NCBI RefSeq assembly: GCF_050948175.1
Contig: NW_027490129.1
Location: 1,116,001 to 1,180,000 of the forward strand
DNA: 64,000 bases
Source of the DNA: Xylocopa sonorina
Taxonomy: Eukaryota; Arthropoda; Insecta; Hymenoptera; Apidae
Reading direction: 5' to 3'
The position numbers and the translations under genes are program-made. Positions 51,501 through 64,000 of the stretch are shown here, piece by piece (the stretch's first letter is position 1; each line of letters opens with the position of its first letter). Below the pieces are notes generated by a model that worked only from the letters and a program-made list of their open reading frames with translations, did not search any database and was not told where the DNA came from.

Positions 51501-54500
51501 TTAGAACCCTATGGCCTCGATACGTAGATATCTGCAAACGCTATTTCCTAGCAAGGAAGTGTCGCAGTTACATTCCTTTGAGGTGAATACGAGGTATACG
51601 TAACACTGCACAATGAATATTATATCTTATCATGAAACACAGAAATGATATGCGATATGGCGAATTAAGAAGCATTAGAAGTCTATTGCTTCGATACTAG
51701 ATATGTGCAAACACTATTTCCTAGTAAGGAACTGTCGCATTCACATTCATTTGAAGTGTATGCGAGGTATACATGACACTTCGCAATGAATATTCGATCT
51801 TATCAGGAAACGTAGATATAAGATGCTATATGACGATTTAAGAAGCATTAGAACACTATTGCTTCTATACGTAGATATCTGCAAACGCTATTTCCTAGCA
51901 GGGAAGTGTCGCGTTTACATTCTTTTGAAGTGAATACGAGGTATTCATAACACTGCAAAATGAATATTATATCTTATCATGAAACATAGAAATGAGATGC
52001 GATATCGCGATTTAAGAAGCTTTAGAACCCTATTGCTTCGATACGAAGACATCTGCAAACGCTACTTCCTATCAAGGAAGTGTCGCATTTACGTTCTTTT
52101 GAAACAAATACGAGGTATACATAACACTGCACAGTGAATATTATATCTTATCATGAAACATAGAAATGAGATGCGATATGGCGATTGAAGAAGCATTAGA
52201 ACACTATTGCTTCCATACGTAGACACCTGAAAACGCTATTTCCAAGCATGGAAGTGTCGCATTTACATTCTTGTGAAGCGAATACGAGGTATACATAACA
52301 CTCCACAACGAATATCATGCCTTATCATGAAGCATAGAAATGAGATGCGATATCGCGATTTAAGAGGCATTAGAACACTATTGCTTCGATTCGGAGACAC
52401 CTGCAAACGCTATTTCCTAGCAAGGAAGTGTCGCATTTATATTCCTTTGAGGTGAATACGAGGTATACGTAACACTTCACAATGAATATTATATCTTATC
52501 GTGAGACATAGGGATGAGATGCGATATTGTGTCTTAAGATGCATTAGAAATCTATTGGTTCGATACGTTGAGATCTGCAAACGCAACTTCCTAGCAAGGA
52601 AGTGTCGCATCTTCATTCTTTTGTAGTGAATACGAGGTATACATAATACTCCACAATGAATATTGTACCTTATCACGAAATTGGAATTGAGGTGCGATAT
52701 CGCGTTTTAAGAATCATTAGAAATCTACTGCTTCGATACGTAGACATCTGCTAACGCTATTTCCTTCCAAGGAAGTGTCGCATTTACATTCTTTTGATGT
52801 GTAGACGAGGAATACATAACACTTCGCAATGAATATTATACCTTATAATGAAACATAGAAATGAGGTGCGTTATCGCGATTTTAGAAGCATTAAAACACT
52901 ATTGTTTCGATACGTAGACATCTGCAAACGCTATTTCCTAGCAAGGAAATGTCGCATTTACACTCTTTTGAAGTGAATACGACGTATACATATCACTTCG
53001 CAATGAATATGATATCTTATCATGACACATAGAAATGAGATGCGATATGGCGATTTATGAGGCATTAGATGTCTATTTCTTCGATACGTAGACATCTGCC
53101 ATCGCTACTTCTTATCAAGGAAGTGTCGCATTTACATTCTTTTGAAGTGAATACGAGGTATACATAACACTCCACAGTGAATATTATATATATTATAATG
53201 AAACATGGTAATTAGTAGCGATATCGAGTTTTGAGAAGCACTAGAACTCTAATGGTACGATACGTAGACATCTGCAAACGCTATTTCGTAGCAAGGACTT
53301 GCCGCATTTACATTCATTTCAAGTATGGACGAGATATACATAACACTGCACAATGAATATTATATCTTATCATGAAACATAGAAATGAGGTGCGATATCG
53401 CGATTTAAGAAGCATTAGAACTCTATTGCTTCGATACGTAGACATCTGCAAACGCTACTTCCTAGCAAGGAAGTGTCGCATTTACATCCTTTTGAAAGGA
53501 ATACGAGGTATACGTGACACTTCGCAATGAATATTATATCTTATCATGAAACATAGAAATGCGATGCGATATGACGGTTTATGAAGCATTAGAACTCTAT
53601 TGCTCCGATACGTAGACATCTTCAAACACTATTTCCTAGCAAGGAACTGTTGCATTCACATTCGTTTGAATTATATGCGAGGTATACATGAAACTTCGCA
53701 ATGAATATTATATATTATCATGAAACATAGATATGAGATGCGATATCGCGAATTAGCAAGCGTTAGAAATCTATTGCTTCGATACGTAGACATCTGCAAA
53801 CGCTACTTCCTAGCAACGACGCGTCGCATTTACATTCTTTTGAAAGGAATACGAGGTATACAAGACACATCGCAATGAATATTCTATCTTATCAGGAAAC
53901 GTAAATATAGGATGCAATATGACGATTTAAGAAGCATTAGAATTCTATTGCTTCGATACGTAGACATCTGCAAACGCTATTTCCTAGCAAGGAAGTGTCG
54001 CATTTACATTCATTTGAAGTATATGCGATGTATACATGACACTTCGAAGTGAATATTATATATTATCATGAAACGTAGAAATGAGAAGCGATATGGTGAT
54101 TTAAGAAGCATTTGATCCCAATTGCTTCGATACGTAGACATCTGCAAACGCTATTTCCTAGCCAGGAAGTGTCGCATTTACATTCTTTTGAAGTGAATAC
54201 TAGGTATACATATCACTTCGCAATGAATATTATATCTTATCATGAAACATAGAAATGAGATGCGATATGGCGATTTATGAAGCATTAGATGTCTATTGCT
54301 TCGATACGTAGACATCTGCCAACGCTACTTCCTATCAAGGAAGTGTCGCATTTACATTCATTTGAAGTGTATGCGATGTATACATGACACTTCGCAGTGA
54401 ATATTATATATTGTCATGAAACATAGAAATGAGAAGCGATATGGCGATTTAAGAAGCATTAGATCCCTATTGCTTCGATACGTAGACATCTGCAAACGCT

Positions 54501-56628
54501 ATTTCCTAGCAAGGAAGTGTCGCATTTACATTCTTTTGAAGTGAATACGAGGTATACATGACACTTCGCAATGAATATTATATCTTATCATGAAACATAG
54601 AATTGAGATGCGATATGACGATTTAAGAAGCATTAGAACTCTATTGCTTCGATGCGTGGATATCTGCAAACGCTACATCCTATCAAGGAAGTGTCGCATT
54701 TACATTCATTTGAAGTGTATGCGAGGTATACATGACACTTCGCAGTGAATATTATTTATTATCATGAAACATAGGAATGAGATGCGATATGGCGATTTAA
54801 GAAGCATTAGATCCCTATTGCTTCGATACATAGACATCTGCAAACGCTACTTCCTAGCAACGAAGTGTCGCATGTACATTCAATTGAAGTGTATGCAAGA
54901 TATACATGGCACTCCGCAATGAATATTATATCTTATCATGAGACATAGAAATGGGATGCGATATGACCATTTGAGAAGCATTAGAATTCTATTGCTTCGA
55001 TACGTAGACATCTGCAAACGCTATTTCCTAGCAAGGATGTGTCGCATGTACATTCAATTGATGTGTATGCAAGATTTACATGGCACTCCGCAATGAATAT
55101 TATATCTTATCATGAAACATAGAAATGAGATGCGATATGGCGATTTAAGGAGCATTAGAACTCTATTGCTTCGATACGTAGACATCTGCAAACGCTATTT
55201 CCTAGCAAGGAAGTGTCGCATTTACATTCATTTGTAGTGTATGCGATGTATACATGACACATCGCAGTGAATATTATATATTATCATGAAACATAGAAAT
55301 GGGAAGCGATATGGAGATTTAAGAAGCATTAGATCCCTATTGCTTCGATACGTAGACATCTGCAAACGCTATTTCCTAGCAAGGAAGTGTCGCATTTACA
55401 TTCATTTGAAGTGTATGCGAGGTATACATGACACTTCACAATGAGTTTTATATATTATCATGAAACATAGAAATGTGATGCGATATGACGATTTAAGAAG
55501 AATTAGAAAACTATTGCCTCGATACGTAGACATCTGCAAACGCTATATCCAAGCAAGGAAGTGTCGCATTTACATTCTTTTGATGTGAATACGAGGTATT
55601 CATAACACTGCAAAATGAATATTATATCTTATCATGAAACATAGAAATGAGATGCGATATCGCGATTTAAGAAGCTTTAGAACCCTATGGCCTCGATACG
55701 TAGATATCTGCAAACGCTATTTCCTAGCAAGGAAGTGTCGCAGTTACATTCCTTTGAGGTGAATACGAGGTATACGTAACACTGCACAATGAATATTATA
55801 TCTTATCATGAAACACAGAAATGATATGCGATATGGCGAATTAAGAAGCATTAGAAGTCTATTGCTTCGATACTAGATATGTGCAAACACTATTTCCTAG
55901 CAAGGAACTGTCGCATTCACATTCATTTGTAGTGTATGCGAGGTATACATGACACTTCGCAATGAATATTCGATCTTATCAGGAAACGTAGATATAAGAT
56001 GCTATATGACGATTTAAGAAGCATTAGAACACTATTGCTTCGATACGAAGACATCTGCAAACGCTACTTCCTATCAAGGAAGTGTCGCATTTACGTTCTT
56101 TTGAAACAAATACGAGGTATACATAACACTGCACAGTGAATATTATATCTTATCATGAAACGTAGAAATGAGATGCGATATGGCGATTGAAGAAGCATTA
56201 GAACTCTATTGCTTCTGTACGTAGACATCTGCAAACGCTAGTTCCTAGCAAGGAAGTGTCGCATTTACATTCTTTTCAAGTAGATACGAGCTATACATAA
56301 CACAGCACAATGAATATTATATCTTATCATAAAACATAGAAATGAGATGCGATATCGCGTTTTGAGAAGCATTAGAACTCTATTGCTGCGATACGTAGAC
56401 ATCTGGAAACGCTACTTCCTAGCAAGGAAGTGTCGCATTTACATTCATTTGAAGTTTATGCGAGGTATACATAACACTTCGCAATGAATATTATATCTTA
56501 TCATGGAACATAGAAATCAGATGCGATATCTCGTTTTAAGAAGCACTAGAACAGTATTGCTTCGTTTCGGAGGCATCTGCAAACGCTATTTCCTAGCAAG
56601 GAAGTGTCGCATTAACATTTTTTTGAAG
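48531..56628 (+). repeat. 174-bp satellite array, forward, with an older 4.0-4.2 kb duplication
   Basis: The first ~650 bp match 17.9-18.58 kb. Later, 49.87-52.2 kb and 53.87-56.2 kb share a series of variants at offsets of 4,002 bp (23 monomers) and 4,176 bp (24 monomers). One shared variant is a two-base deletion giving CGATACTAGATATGTGC. Between the copies monomers are more individual. No gene is visible. Confidence 0.93.
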
Positions 56629-56924
56629 TGTCACGTTCTGAAGTCGCGAATGCGCTCGTCACGTGGACACTTTTCGTAGCCGTTCCCGAAATCGACGCGA
56701 ATTGCGCCGTGCTGGGTTCGTCGGTGGACAAGACTCGATTTACCGGGTACAAAGAAGTGCAACTTACCTATGTGTGGCGTCGCATCCCCGTTCCGTGGCG
56801 GCCAGTATGCGGGTTGCCAGCGTGTAGGGGATCCGGATGCTGGAGGAGATGCGGATGCTGATCTGTGGCCGTCGAGGTTGGCGGGCGGCGTCTGAGGGTG
56901 GCAGGCGGTACGCCTGACGTCACA
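56629..56924 (-). mobile_element. solo LTR (or internally deleted LTR element) of a related gypsy family
   Basis: This non-satellite, GC-rich 296-bp segment begins TGTCACGTTC and ends TACGCCTGACGTCACA. The end differs from the full-length element's LTR end by one base over the last ~29 positions. Homology continues weakly inward (GCGGGTTGCC, GATGCTGGAGG), while the rest differs and the total is far shorter than 1,512 bp. No internal coding region or second LTR is present. Flanking 4-mers differ (GAAG and AAAT), so there is no target duplication, and the satellite is in opposite orientations on the two sides. The 77-codon frame inside it has no recognisable product. Confidence 0.8.
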
Positions 56925-59900
56925 AAATGCGACACTTTGCTAGGAAGTAGCGTTAGCAGATATCTACGTATCGAAGCAATAAATTTCTAATGCTTTTTAA
57001 AACGCGATATCGAATCTCATTTCTATGTCTCATGATAAGATATAATACTCATTGTACAGTGTTATGTATACCTCGTATTCACCTCAAAGGAATGTAAATG
57101 CAACACTTCCTTGCTAGGAAATAGCGCTTGCAGATGTCTACGTTTCGAAGCAATATGGTTCTAATGCTTCTTATATCGTCATATCGCATCTCATATCTAC
57201 GTTTCCTGATAAGATATAATATTCATTGCGAAGTGTCATGTATACCTCGTATTCCTTTCAAAAGAATGTAAATGCGGCACTTCCTTGCTTTGCAGATGTC
57301 TACGTATCGGAGCAATAGAGTTCTAATGCTTCTTAAATCGCCATATCGCATCTCATTTCTATGTTTCATTATAAGATATAATATTCACTGTGCAGTGTTA
57401 TGCATGCCTCGTATTCACTTCAGAAGAATGTAAATGCGACACTTCCTTGCTGGGAAATAGCGTTTGCAGATGTCTACGTATCGTAGCATTAGTGCTCTAA
57501 TGCTTCTCAAAACGCGACATCGTTTCTCATTTCTATGTTTAATGATAGTATATAATATTTATTGCCTAGTGTCATGTACACCCCGCATACACTTCAAATG
57601 AATGTAAATGCGACACTTCCATGCTAGGAAATAGCGTTTGCGGATGTCTACGTATCGTAGCAATAGAGTTCTAATGCTTCTTAAAACGCGATATCGCATC
57701 TCACTTCTATGTTTCATAATAAGATGTAATATTCATTATGGAGTGTTATGTATACCTCGTATTCACTTCAAAAGAATGTAAATGCGACACATCCATGCTA
57801 GGAAATAGCGTTTGCAGATGTCTACGTATCGCAGCAATAGAGTTCTAATGCTTCTTAAAACGAGAAGTCGTATTTCATTTCTATGTTTCGTAATAAGATA
57901 TGATATTCATTGTGGTATGTTATGTATGCCTCGTATTCACTTCAAAAGAGTGTAAATGCGACACTTCCTAGCTAGGATATTGCGTTTGCAGATGTCTACG
58001 TATCGTAGCAATAGTGTTCTAATGCTTCATAGAACGCGATAACGCATCTCATTGCTATGTTTCCTGATAAGATATAATATTCAGTGCGAAGGGTCATGTA
58101 TATCTCGTACTCACATCATAAGAATGTAAATGCGACACTTCCATGCAAGGAAATAGCGTTTGCAGATGTCTACGTATCGTAGCAATAAATTTCTAATGCT
58201 TCTTAAACCGGTGATATCGCATCTCATTTCTATGTTTCTTGATAAGTTATAATATTCACTGCGAAGTGTCATGTATACCTCGTATTCACTCCAAAAGAAT
58301 GGAAATACGACACTTCTATGCCAGGAAATAGCGTTTGCAGATGTCTCCGCATCGAGGAAATAGGGTTCAAATGCTTCTTAAAACGCGATATCGCATCTCA
58401 CTTCTATGTTTCATGATAAGATACAATTTTCATTGCGAAGTGTCATGTATACCTTTGCATTCTCTTCAAAAGAATGTAAATGCGACACTTACTTGCTAGG
58501 AAATAGCGTTCGCAGATCTCTACGTATCGAAGCAATAGAGTTCTAGTGAATCTTAAAACGCGATATCGCATCTCATTTCTAGGTTTCATGATAAGATATA
58601 ATATTCACAGCGAAGTGTTATGTATACCTCGTATACACTTCAAATGAATATAAATGCCACACTTCCTTGCTAGGGAATAGCGTTTCCAGATATCCACGTG
58701 TAGAAGCAATAGCGTCTTAATGCTTCTTAAAGCGCGATATCGAACCTCAGTTCGATGTTGCACGATAAAACATAATATTCATTGCGAAACGTTACGTATA
58801 CCTCGTATACACTTCAAATGAATGTGAATGCCACACATTCTTGCTGGGGAATGCGTTTCCAGATGTCCACGTATCTAAGCAATACAGTTCTAATGCTTCT
58901 TAGAACGCGATATCTCCTCTCATTTCTATGTTTCATGATATGATGCAATATTCATTGCGGAACGTTATGGACACCTCGACTACACTTCAAAAGAATGTAA
59001 ATGCCACACTTCCATGCCAGGAAATGCTATCCAAATGACTATGTATCGATGCTACAGAGTTCTAATGCGTTTTAAATCGCGATACCGCTTCCCATTTCTG
59101 TGTTTCATGATAAGATGTAATATTCATTGCGAAGTGCTACGTACACCTGGTCTACACTTCAAAAGAATATAAATGCCACACTACCTTGCTAGGAAATGCG
59201 TTTTCTGATGTCTACGTATCGAAGCAATAAAGATTTAATGCTCCTTAAAGAGCGATAACGCATCTCATTTCCATGTTTCATGATAGGACATAATATTCAT
59301 TGCGAGGTGTTATGTATGCTTTGTCTATACTTCGAAAGAATGTAAATGCCACACTTCCTTGCTAGGAAATGCGTCTATAGATATCTACGTATCGATGCAA
59401 TGGAGTTCTAATGCTTCGTAAAACGCGAAATCGCATCGCAGTTCTATGTTTCATGATAAGATATAATATTCATTGCAAAGTGTTGTATATACCACTTGTG
59501 CTCTTCAAAAGAATGTAACTGCCACACTTCCTTGCTAGGAATGGCGTTTCCAGAAGTCCAAGTGTCGAAGGAATAGAGTTCTAATGCTTCTTAAAACGGG
59601 ATATCGTATCTCATTTCTATGTTTCATGATATGACATAGTATTTATTGCGAAGTGTAACGTATTCCTCAACTACCCTTCAAAAGAGTGGAAGTGCCACAC
59701 CTCCTTCCTAGCAATTAGCGTTTCCCGATATCTACGGACCGTTGCCGTAGAGTTCTAATGCTTCCAAAACGTGATATCGCATCTCATTTCTACGTTTCAT
59801 GATATGATATAATATTCATTGGGGAGTGTTATGTATTCCTCGTCTACACCTCAAAAGAATGCGAATGCCACACTTCCTTGCTAGGAAATGCGTATCCAGA

Positions 59901-60094
59901 TATCCACGTATCGAAGCAATAAAGTTCTAATGCTTCTTAAAACGCGATATCGCATCTCATTTCTATGTTGCACGATAAGATATAATGTTCATTGCGAAGT
60001 GTTATGTATACGTCGTGTACACTACAAAAGAATGTAAATTGCACACTTCCATCCTAGGAAATGCGTTTCCTGTTGTCCGCGTATCGAAGCAATG
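56925..60094 (-). repeat. 174-bp satellite array, reverse orientation
   Basis: About 18 reverse-orientation monomers, increasingly divergent to the right. One near 57285 lacks about a dozen bases between CTTCCTTGCT and TTGCAGATG. From about 58.6 kb the subfamily with AAATGCCACACTTCC and GTTTCCAGAT predominates, as at 2.1-2.8 kb. Confidence 0.94.
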
Positions 60095-60104
60095 GAGGAA
60101 TACT
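60088..60104. other. satellite orientation switch (reverse to forward)
   Basis: The reverse array reads to GTATCGAAGCAATGGA and the forward array begins within TACTTCCCAGCAAGG. As at 2776, the arms form a near-palindrome with a short spacer and no inserted element. Both sides carry the divergent GTGTGGCATT-type subfamily. Confidence 0.83.
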
Positions 60105-61721
60105 TCCCAGCAAGGAAGCGTGGCATTTACTTTCATTCGGAGTATAGGCGAAGTATACATAATACTTCGCAATGAATATTATATCTTATCATGAAACATC
60201 GAAGTAAGGTGCGATGTTGCGTTTTAAGAAGCAATAGAACTCTAATGCTTCGATACGTAGACATCTGGAAAAGCTATTCCCATGAAGGAAGTGTCACACT
60301 TACATTCATTTGAAGTGCAGACGAGGTATACATAACACTTCGCAATGAATATTATATCTTATCATGAAACATACAAATGAAATGCGATATCGCGCTTTGA
60401 GAAGCATTACATCTCTATTGCTTCGATACGTGGACATCTGCAAACGCCATTTCCTAGCAAGGAAGTGTGGCATTTATATTCCTTTGAAGTGTAGGCGAGG
60501 TATACATAACACTGCGCAATGAGTGTTATATCTTATCATGAAACATAGAAATGCGATGCGATGTCCCGTTTAAAGGAGCACTAGAACTCTATTGCTTCGA
60601 TACGTGGAGATCTGGAAACGCTATTTCCTAGGATGAAAGTGTGGCATTTACATTCTTTTGATGTGCAGACGAGATATACATAACACTTCGGAACGAATAC
60701 TACATCTTTTCATGAAGCATAGAAATGTGAAGCTATATCGCGTTTTAAGAAACATTAGAACTCCATTGCTTTTATACGTAGACAACTGGTAACGCTACTT
60801 CCTAGAAAGGTTGTGTGGCCTTTACATTCTTTTGATGTGTAGAGGAGGTATACATAACACTTCGCAATGAATATTATGTCTTACCATGAAGCATAGAACT
60901 GCGATGCGATATCGCGTACTAAGAAGCATTAGAACTCTATTACCTCGATTCGCAGACATCTGGAAACGCATTTCCTAGCAAGCAAGTGTGGCATTTACAT
61001 TCTTTTGAAGGGCAAGCGTGGTATACATAACAGTTCGCAATGGCCATTATATCGTATCATGAAACATAGAAATGAGATGCTATATCGCGTTTTAAGGAGC
61101 ATTAGAACTTTATTGCTTCGATACGTGGATATCTGGAAACATATTTCCTAGCAAGGAAGTGTGGCATTTACATTCTTTTAAAGTGTTGACGGGATATACT
61201 TGGCACTTTGCAATGAATATACCTTGTCAGGAAACATAGAACTGACATGCGATATCGCGTTTTTAGAAGCATTACTACTATATTGCTTCGAGACGTAGAC
61301 ATCTGGTCACGCTATTTCCTAGCAGGCAAGTGTGGCATTTACATTCTTTTGAGGTGTAGACGAGGTATACATAATACTGCGCAAAGAATATTATATCACA
61401 TCTTGAAACATAGAAATGAGGTGCGATATCGCGTTTAGAGAGGCATTTGAACTCAATTGTTTCGATCATAGACATCTGGAATTGCTATATCCTGGCAAGG
61501 AGCTGTAGTATTTCCCATTTTATTGAAGTATAAACGAGACATACATAACACTTCGCTATGAATATTATATCTTATCATGTAACATAGAACTGCGATGCCA
61601 TATCGCGTTTTAAGAAGGATTACAACTCTATTGCTTCGATACGTAGACAACTGGAAAAGCTATTTCCTAGCAAGAAAGAGTCGCAGTTACATTCTTTTGT
61701 AGTGTAGACGAGGTATACATA

Positions 61722-62089
61722 ACACTTCGCAATGAATATTATATCATATCATGAAACACAGAAATGAGATACGATATCGCGTTTTAAGAATAATTACATC
61801 TTTATTGCTCCGATACGTAGACATCTGAGAACGCTATATCCTAGCATGGAAGTGTGGCATTTACAATCGGATGATGTGCAGGCGAGGTATACAAGAAAGT
61901 GTTGCATTTACAATCTTTTGAAGTGCAGACGTGGTATTCTTAACACTTCGCAATGAATATTATATTTTGTAGTGCAACATAGAACTCAGATGCGATATCG
62001 CGTTTTAAGAAGCATTACAACTCCATTGCTTCGATACTTAGATATCTGGAAACGCTATTTACTAGCAAGGAAGTGTGGCATTTACATTC
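61722..62089 (+). repeat. 368-bp duplicated satellite segment, copy 1 with an extended monomer
   Basis: Matches 63208-63575 at an offset of 1,486 bp with no difference that I noticed. It contains a monomer lengthened by about 47 bp, where the TTTACAATC segment occurs twice (61861 and 61908). 1,486 is not a multiple of 174 because of the extended monomers between the copies. Confidence 0.88.
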
Positions 62090-63207
62090 TTTTGATGTCT
62101 AGACGAGGTATACATACCACTTCGCAATGAATATTATATCTTAGCATGAGACATAGAAATGAGATGCGATATCGCGTTTTAAGAAGAATTACAACTTTAT
62201 TGCCTCGATACCTAGACATCTGGGAACGCTATTTCCTAGCATGGAAGTGTGGCATTTACAATCTGTTGAAGTGCAGATGAGGTATGCAAGGAAGTGTGGT
62301 ATTTACAATCTTTTGAAATGCAGACGATGTATACATGGCACTTCGCAAGGAACATTATATCTTATCATGAAACATAGAAATGAGATGCGATATGACGATT
62401 TAAGATGCATTAGAACTCTATTGCTTCGATACGTAGACATCTGCAAACACTATTTCACACCAAGGAACTGTCGCATTTACATTCAATTGAAGGGTGTGCG
62501 AGGTACAAGTGACACTTCGCAATGAACAATATATCTTAACATGAAACATAGAAACGAAATGCGATATCGCGCTTTAAGAAGCATTAGAACTATATTGCCT
62601 CGATACGTACACATCTGCAAACGTTATTTGCTAGCAAGGAAGTGTCGTATTTACATTCTTTTGAAGTGAATACGGGGTATACATGACACTTCGTAATGAA
62701 TATTATATCTTATCATGTAACATATAAATGAGATGCGATATCGCGATATAAAGAGCATAAGAACCCTATTGTTACAATACGTTGACATCCGCAAGCTCTA
62801 CTTCATTGCAAGGAAGTGTCGCATTTACTTTCCTTTGAAGTGAATACGAGGCATAAGTGACACTTCGCAATGAATATTGTATCCTATCATCCAACACAGA
62901 AATAAGATGCGATATCGCGTTTTAAGAAGCATTAGAACACTATTGCTTCTATACGCAGACATATGCAAACGCTATTTGCTAGCAAGGAAATGTCGCATTT
63001 ACATTCTTTTGAAGCGAGTACGAGGAATACATTAATCTTCGCAATGAATATTATATCTTATCATGAAACATAGAAATGAGTTGCGATATCGCGATTTAAA
63101 GAGCATTGGAACACTACTGCTTCGTTACGTTGACATCTGCAAACGTTATTTCCTAGCAAGGAAGTGTCGCATTTACATTGATTTGAAGGGTGTGCGAGGT
63201 ACAAGTG

Positions 63208-63575
63208 ACACTTCGCAATGAATATTATATCATATCATGAAACACAGAAATGAGATACGATATCGCGTTTTAAGAATAATTACATCTTTATTGCTCCGAT
63301 ACGTAGACATCTGAGAACGCTATATCCTAGCATGGAAGTGTGGCATTTACAATCGGATGATGTGCAGGCGAGGTATACAAGAAAGTGTTGCATTTACAAT
63401 CTTTTGAAGTGCAGACGTGGTATTCTTAACACTTCGCAATGAATATTATATTTTGTAGTGCAACATAGAACTCAGATGCGATATCGCGTTTTAAGAAGCA
63501 TTACAACTCCATTGCTTCGATACTTAGATATCTGGAAACGCTATTTACTAGCAAGGAAGTGTGGCATTTACATTC
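63208..63575 (+). repeat. 368-bp duplicated satellite segment, copy 2
   Basis: Second copy of 61722-62089, including the same extended monomer and private variants (TTTTGTAGTGCAACATAG). Identity stops abruptly at both ends inside monomers, consistent with a recent conversion or unequal exchange. Confidence 0.88.
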
Positions 63576-64000
63576 ATTTGAAGTATGGGCGAGATATACA
63601 TAACACTGCACAGTGATTATTAAATCTTATCATGAAACATAGAAATTAGATGCGATATGGCGATTTAAGAAGCATTAGAAATCTATTGGTTCGATACGTA
63701 GATACATGCAAACGCCATTTCCTAGCAAGGAAGTGTCGCATTTACATTCTTTTGAGAGGAATACGAGGTATACGTGACACTTCGCAATCAATATTATATC
63801 TTATCATGAAACGTAGATATGAGATGCGATATGACGATTTAAGAAGCATTAGAAAACTATTGCTTCGATACGTAGGCATCTGCAAACGCCATTTCCTAGC
63901 AAGCAAGTGTCGCATTTACATTCATTTGAAAGGATTACGAGGAATACATGACACTTCGCAATGAATATTATATTTTGTCATGAAACATAGAAATGGGATG

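Larger units (their letters stand above)
60095..64000 (+). repeat. 174-bp satellite array, forward, divergent edge
   Basis: About 22 forward monomers. Up to about 62.3 kb most are of the divergent subfamily (ATCTGGAAACGC, GTGTGGCATTTAC); later ones return toward the core type (ATCTGCAAACGC, GTGTCGCATTTAC). Two or three monomers are lengthened by an internal partial duplication. The array continues beyond the window. Confidence 0.94.

Noticed and set aside
12798..56628. Regular repeats as a CRISPR array
   Set aside because: Repeats are contiguous 174-bp monomers with no unique spacers, no cas genes, and in a clearly eukaryotic context.
56628..56861. 77-codon + strand frame as a captured host gene fragment
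   Set aside because: It lies in the solo LTR, antisense to the element, with no recognisable domain.

Overview
The window is eukaryotic and almost entirely non-genic. About 54.7 kb is a tandem satellite with a monomer of about 174 bp, roughly 310 copies. It is interrupted by one full-length Ty3/gypsy LTR retrotransposon (8,987 bp) and one short solo-LTR-like insert (296 bp). No host gene, rRNA or tRNA is visible. The element's gag/pol resembles insect gypsy elements, and a long homogenised satellite with nested blocks suggests pericentromeric or centromeric heterochromatin of an insect, possibly a hymenopteran. The taxonomic guess is weak, and kinetochore function cannot be seen from sequence.

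Layout. I call 'forward' the orientation reading CATCTGCAAACGC ... AGCAAGGAAGTG on the + strand. Bases 1-2775 are satellite in reverse orientation. At about 2776 the array flips to forward. The retrotransposon, on the minus strand, lies at 3811-12797 with a 4-bp GAGG target duplication. Forward satellite resumes at 12798 and runs to 56628. A 296-bp LTR-like insert (56629-56924) sits exactly where the array flips back to reverse (56925 to about 60094). A last flip at about 60095 returns it to forward up to the end.

Within the forward array the core (about 22.3-48.5 kb) consists of four successive higher-order blocks. They share the same series of variant monomers but are 38, 27, 44 and about 42 monomers long, differing by whole-monomer gains and losses. 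Looser, older-looking duplications lie on both sides (15.6-18.6 kb and 49.9-56.2 kb). The outermost parts (1-2.8 kb and 57-64 kb) hold the most divergent monomers, including a subfamily reading GGAAACGC and GTGTGGCATT.

The retrotransposon looks structurally intact and very young. Its two 1,512-bp LTRs show no difference that I could find. It has a primer binding site matching a tRNA-Leu 3' end, a polypurine tract, a gag ORF with two CCHC knuckles, and a pol ORF (protease, reverse transcriptase, RNase H, integrase with GPY/F). Pol sits in the -1 frame after a textbook GGGAAAC slippery site with a GC-rich stem behind it. Pol continues through the polypurine tract and ends 316 bases inside the 3' LTR. 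There is no env ORF.
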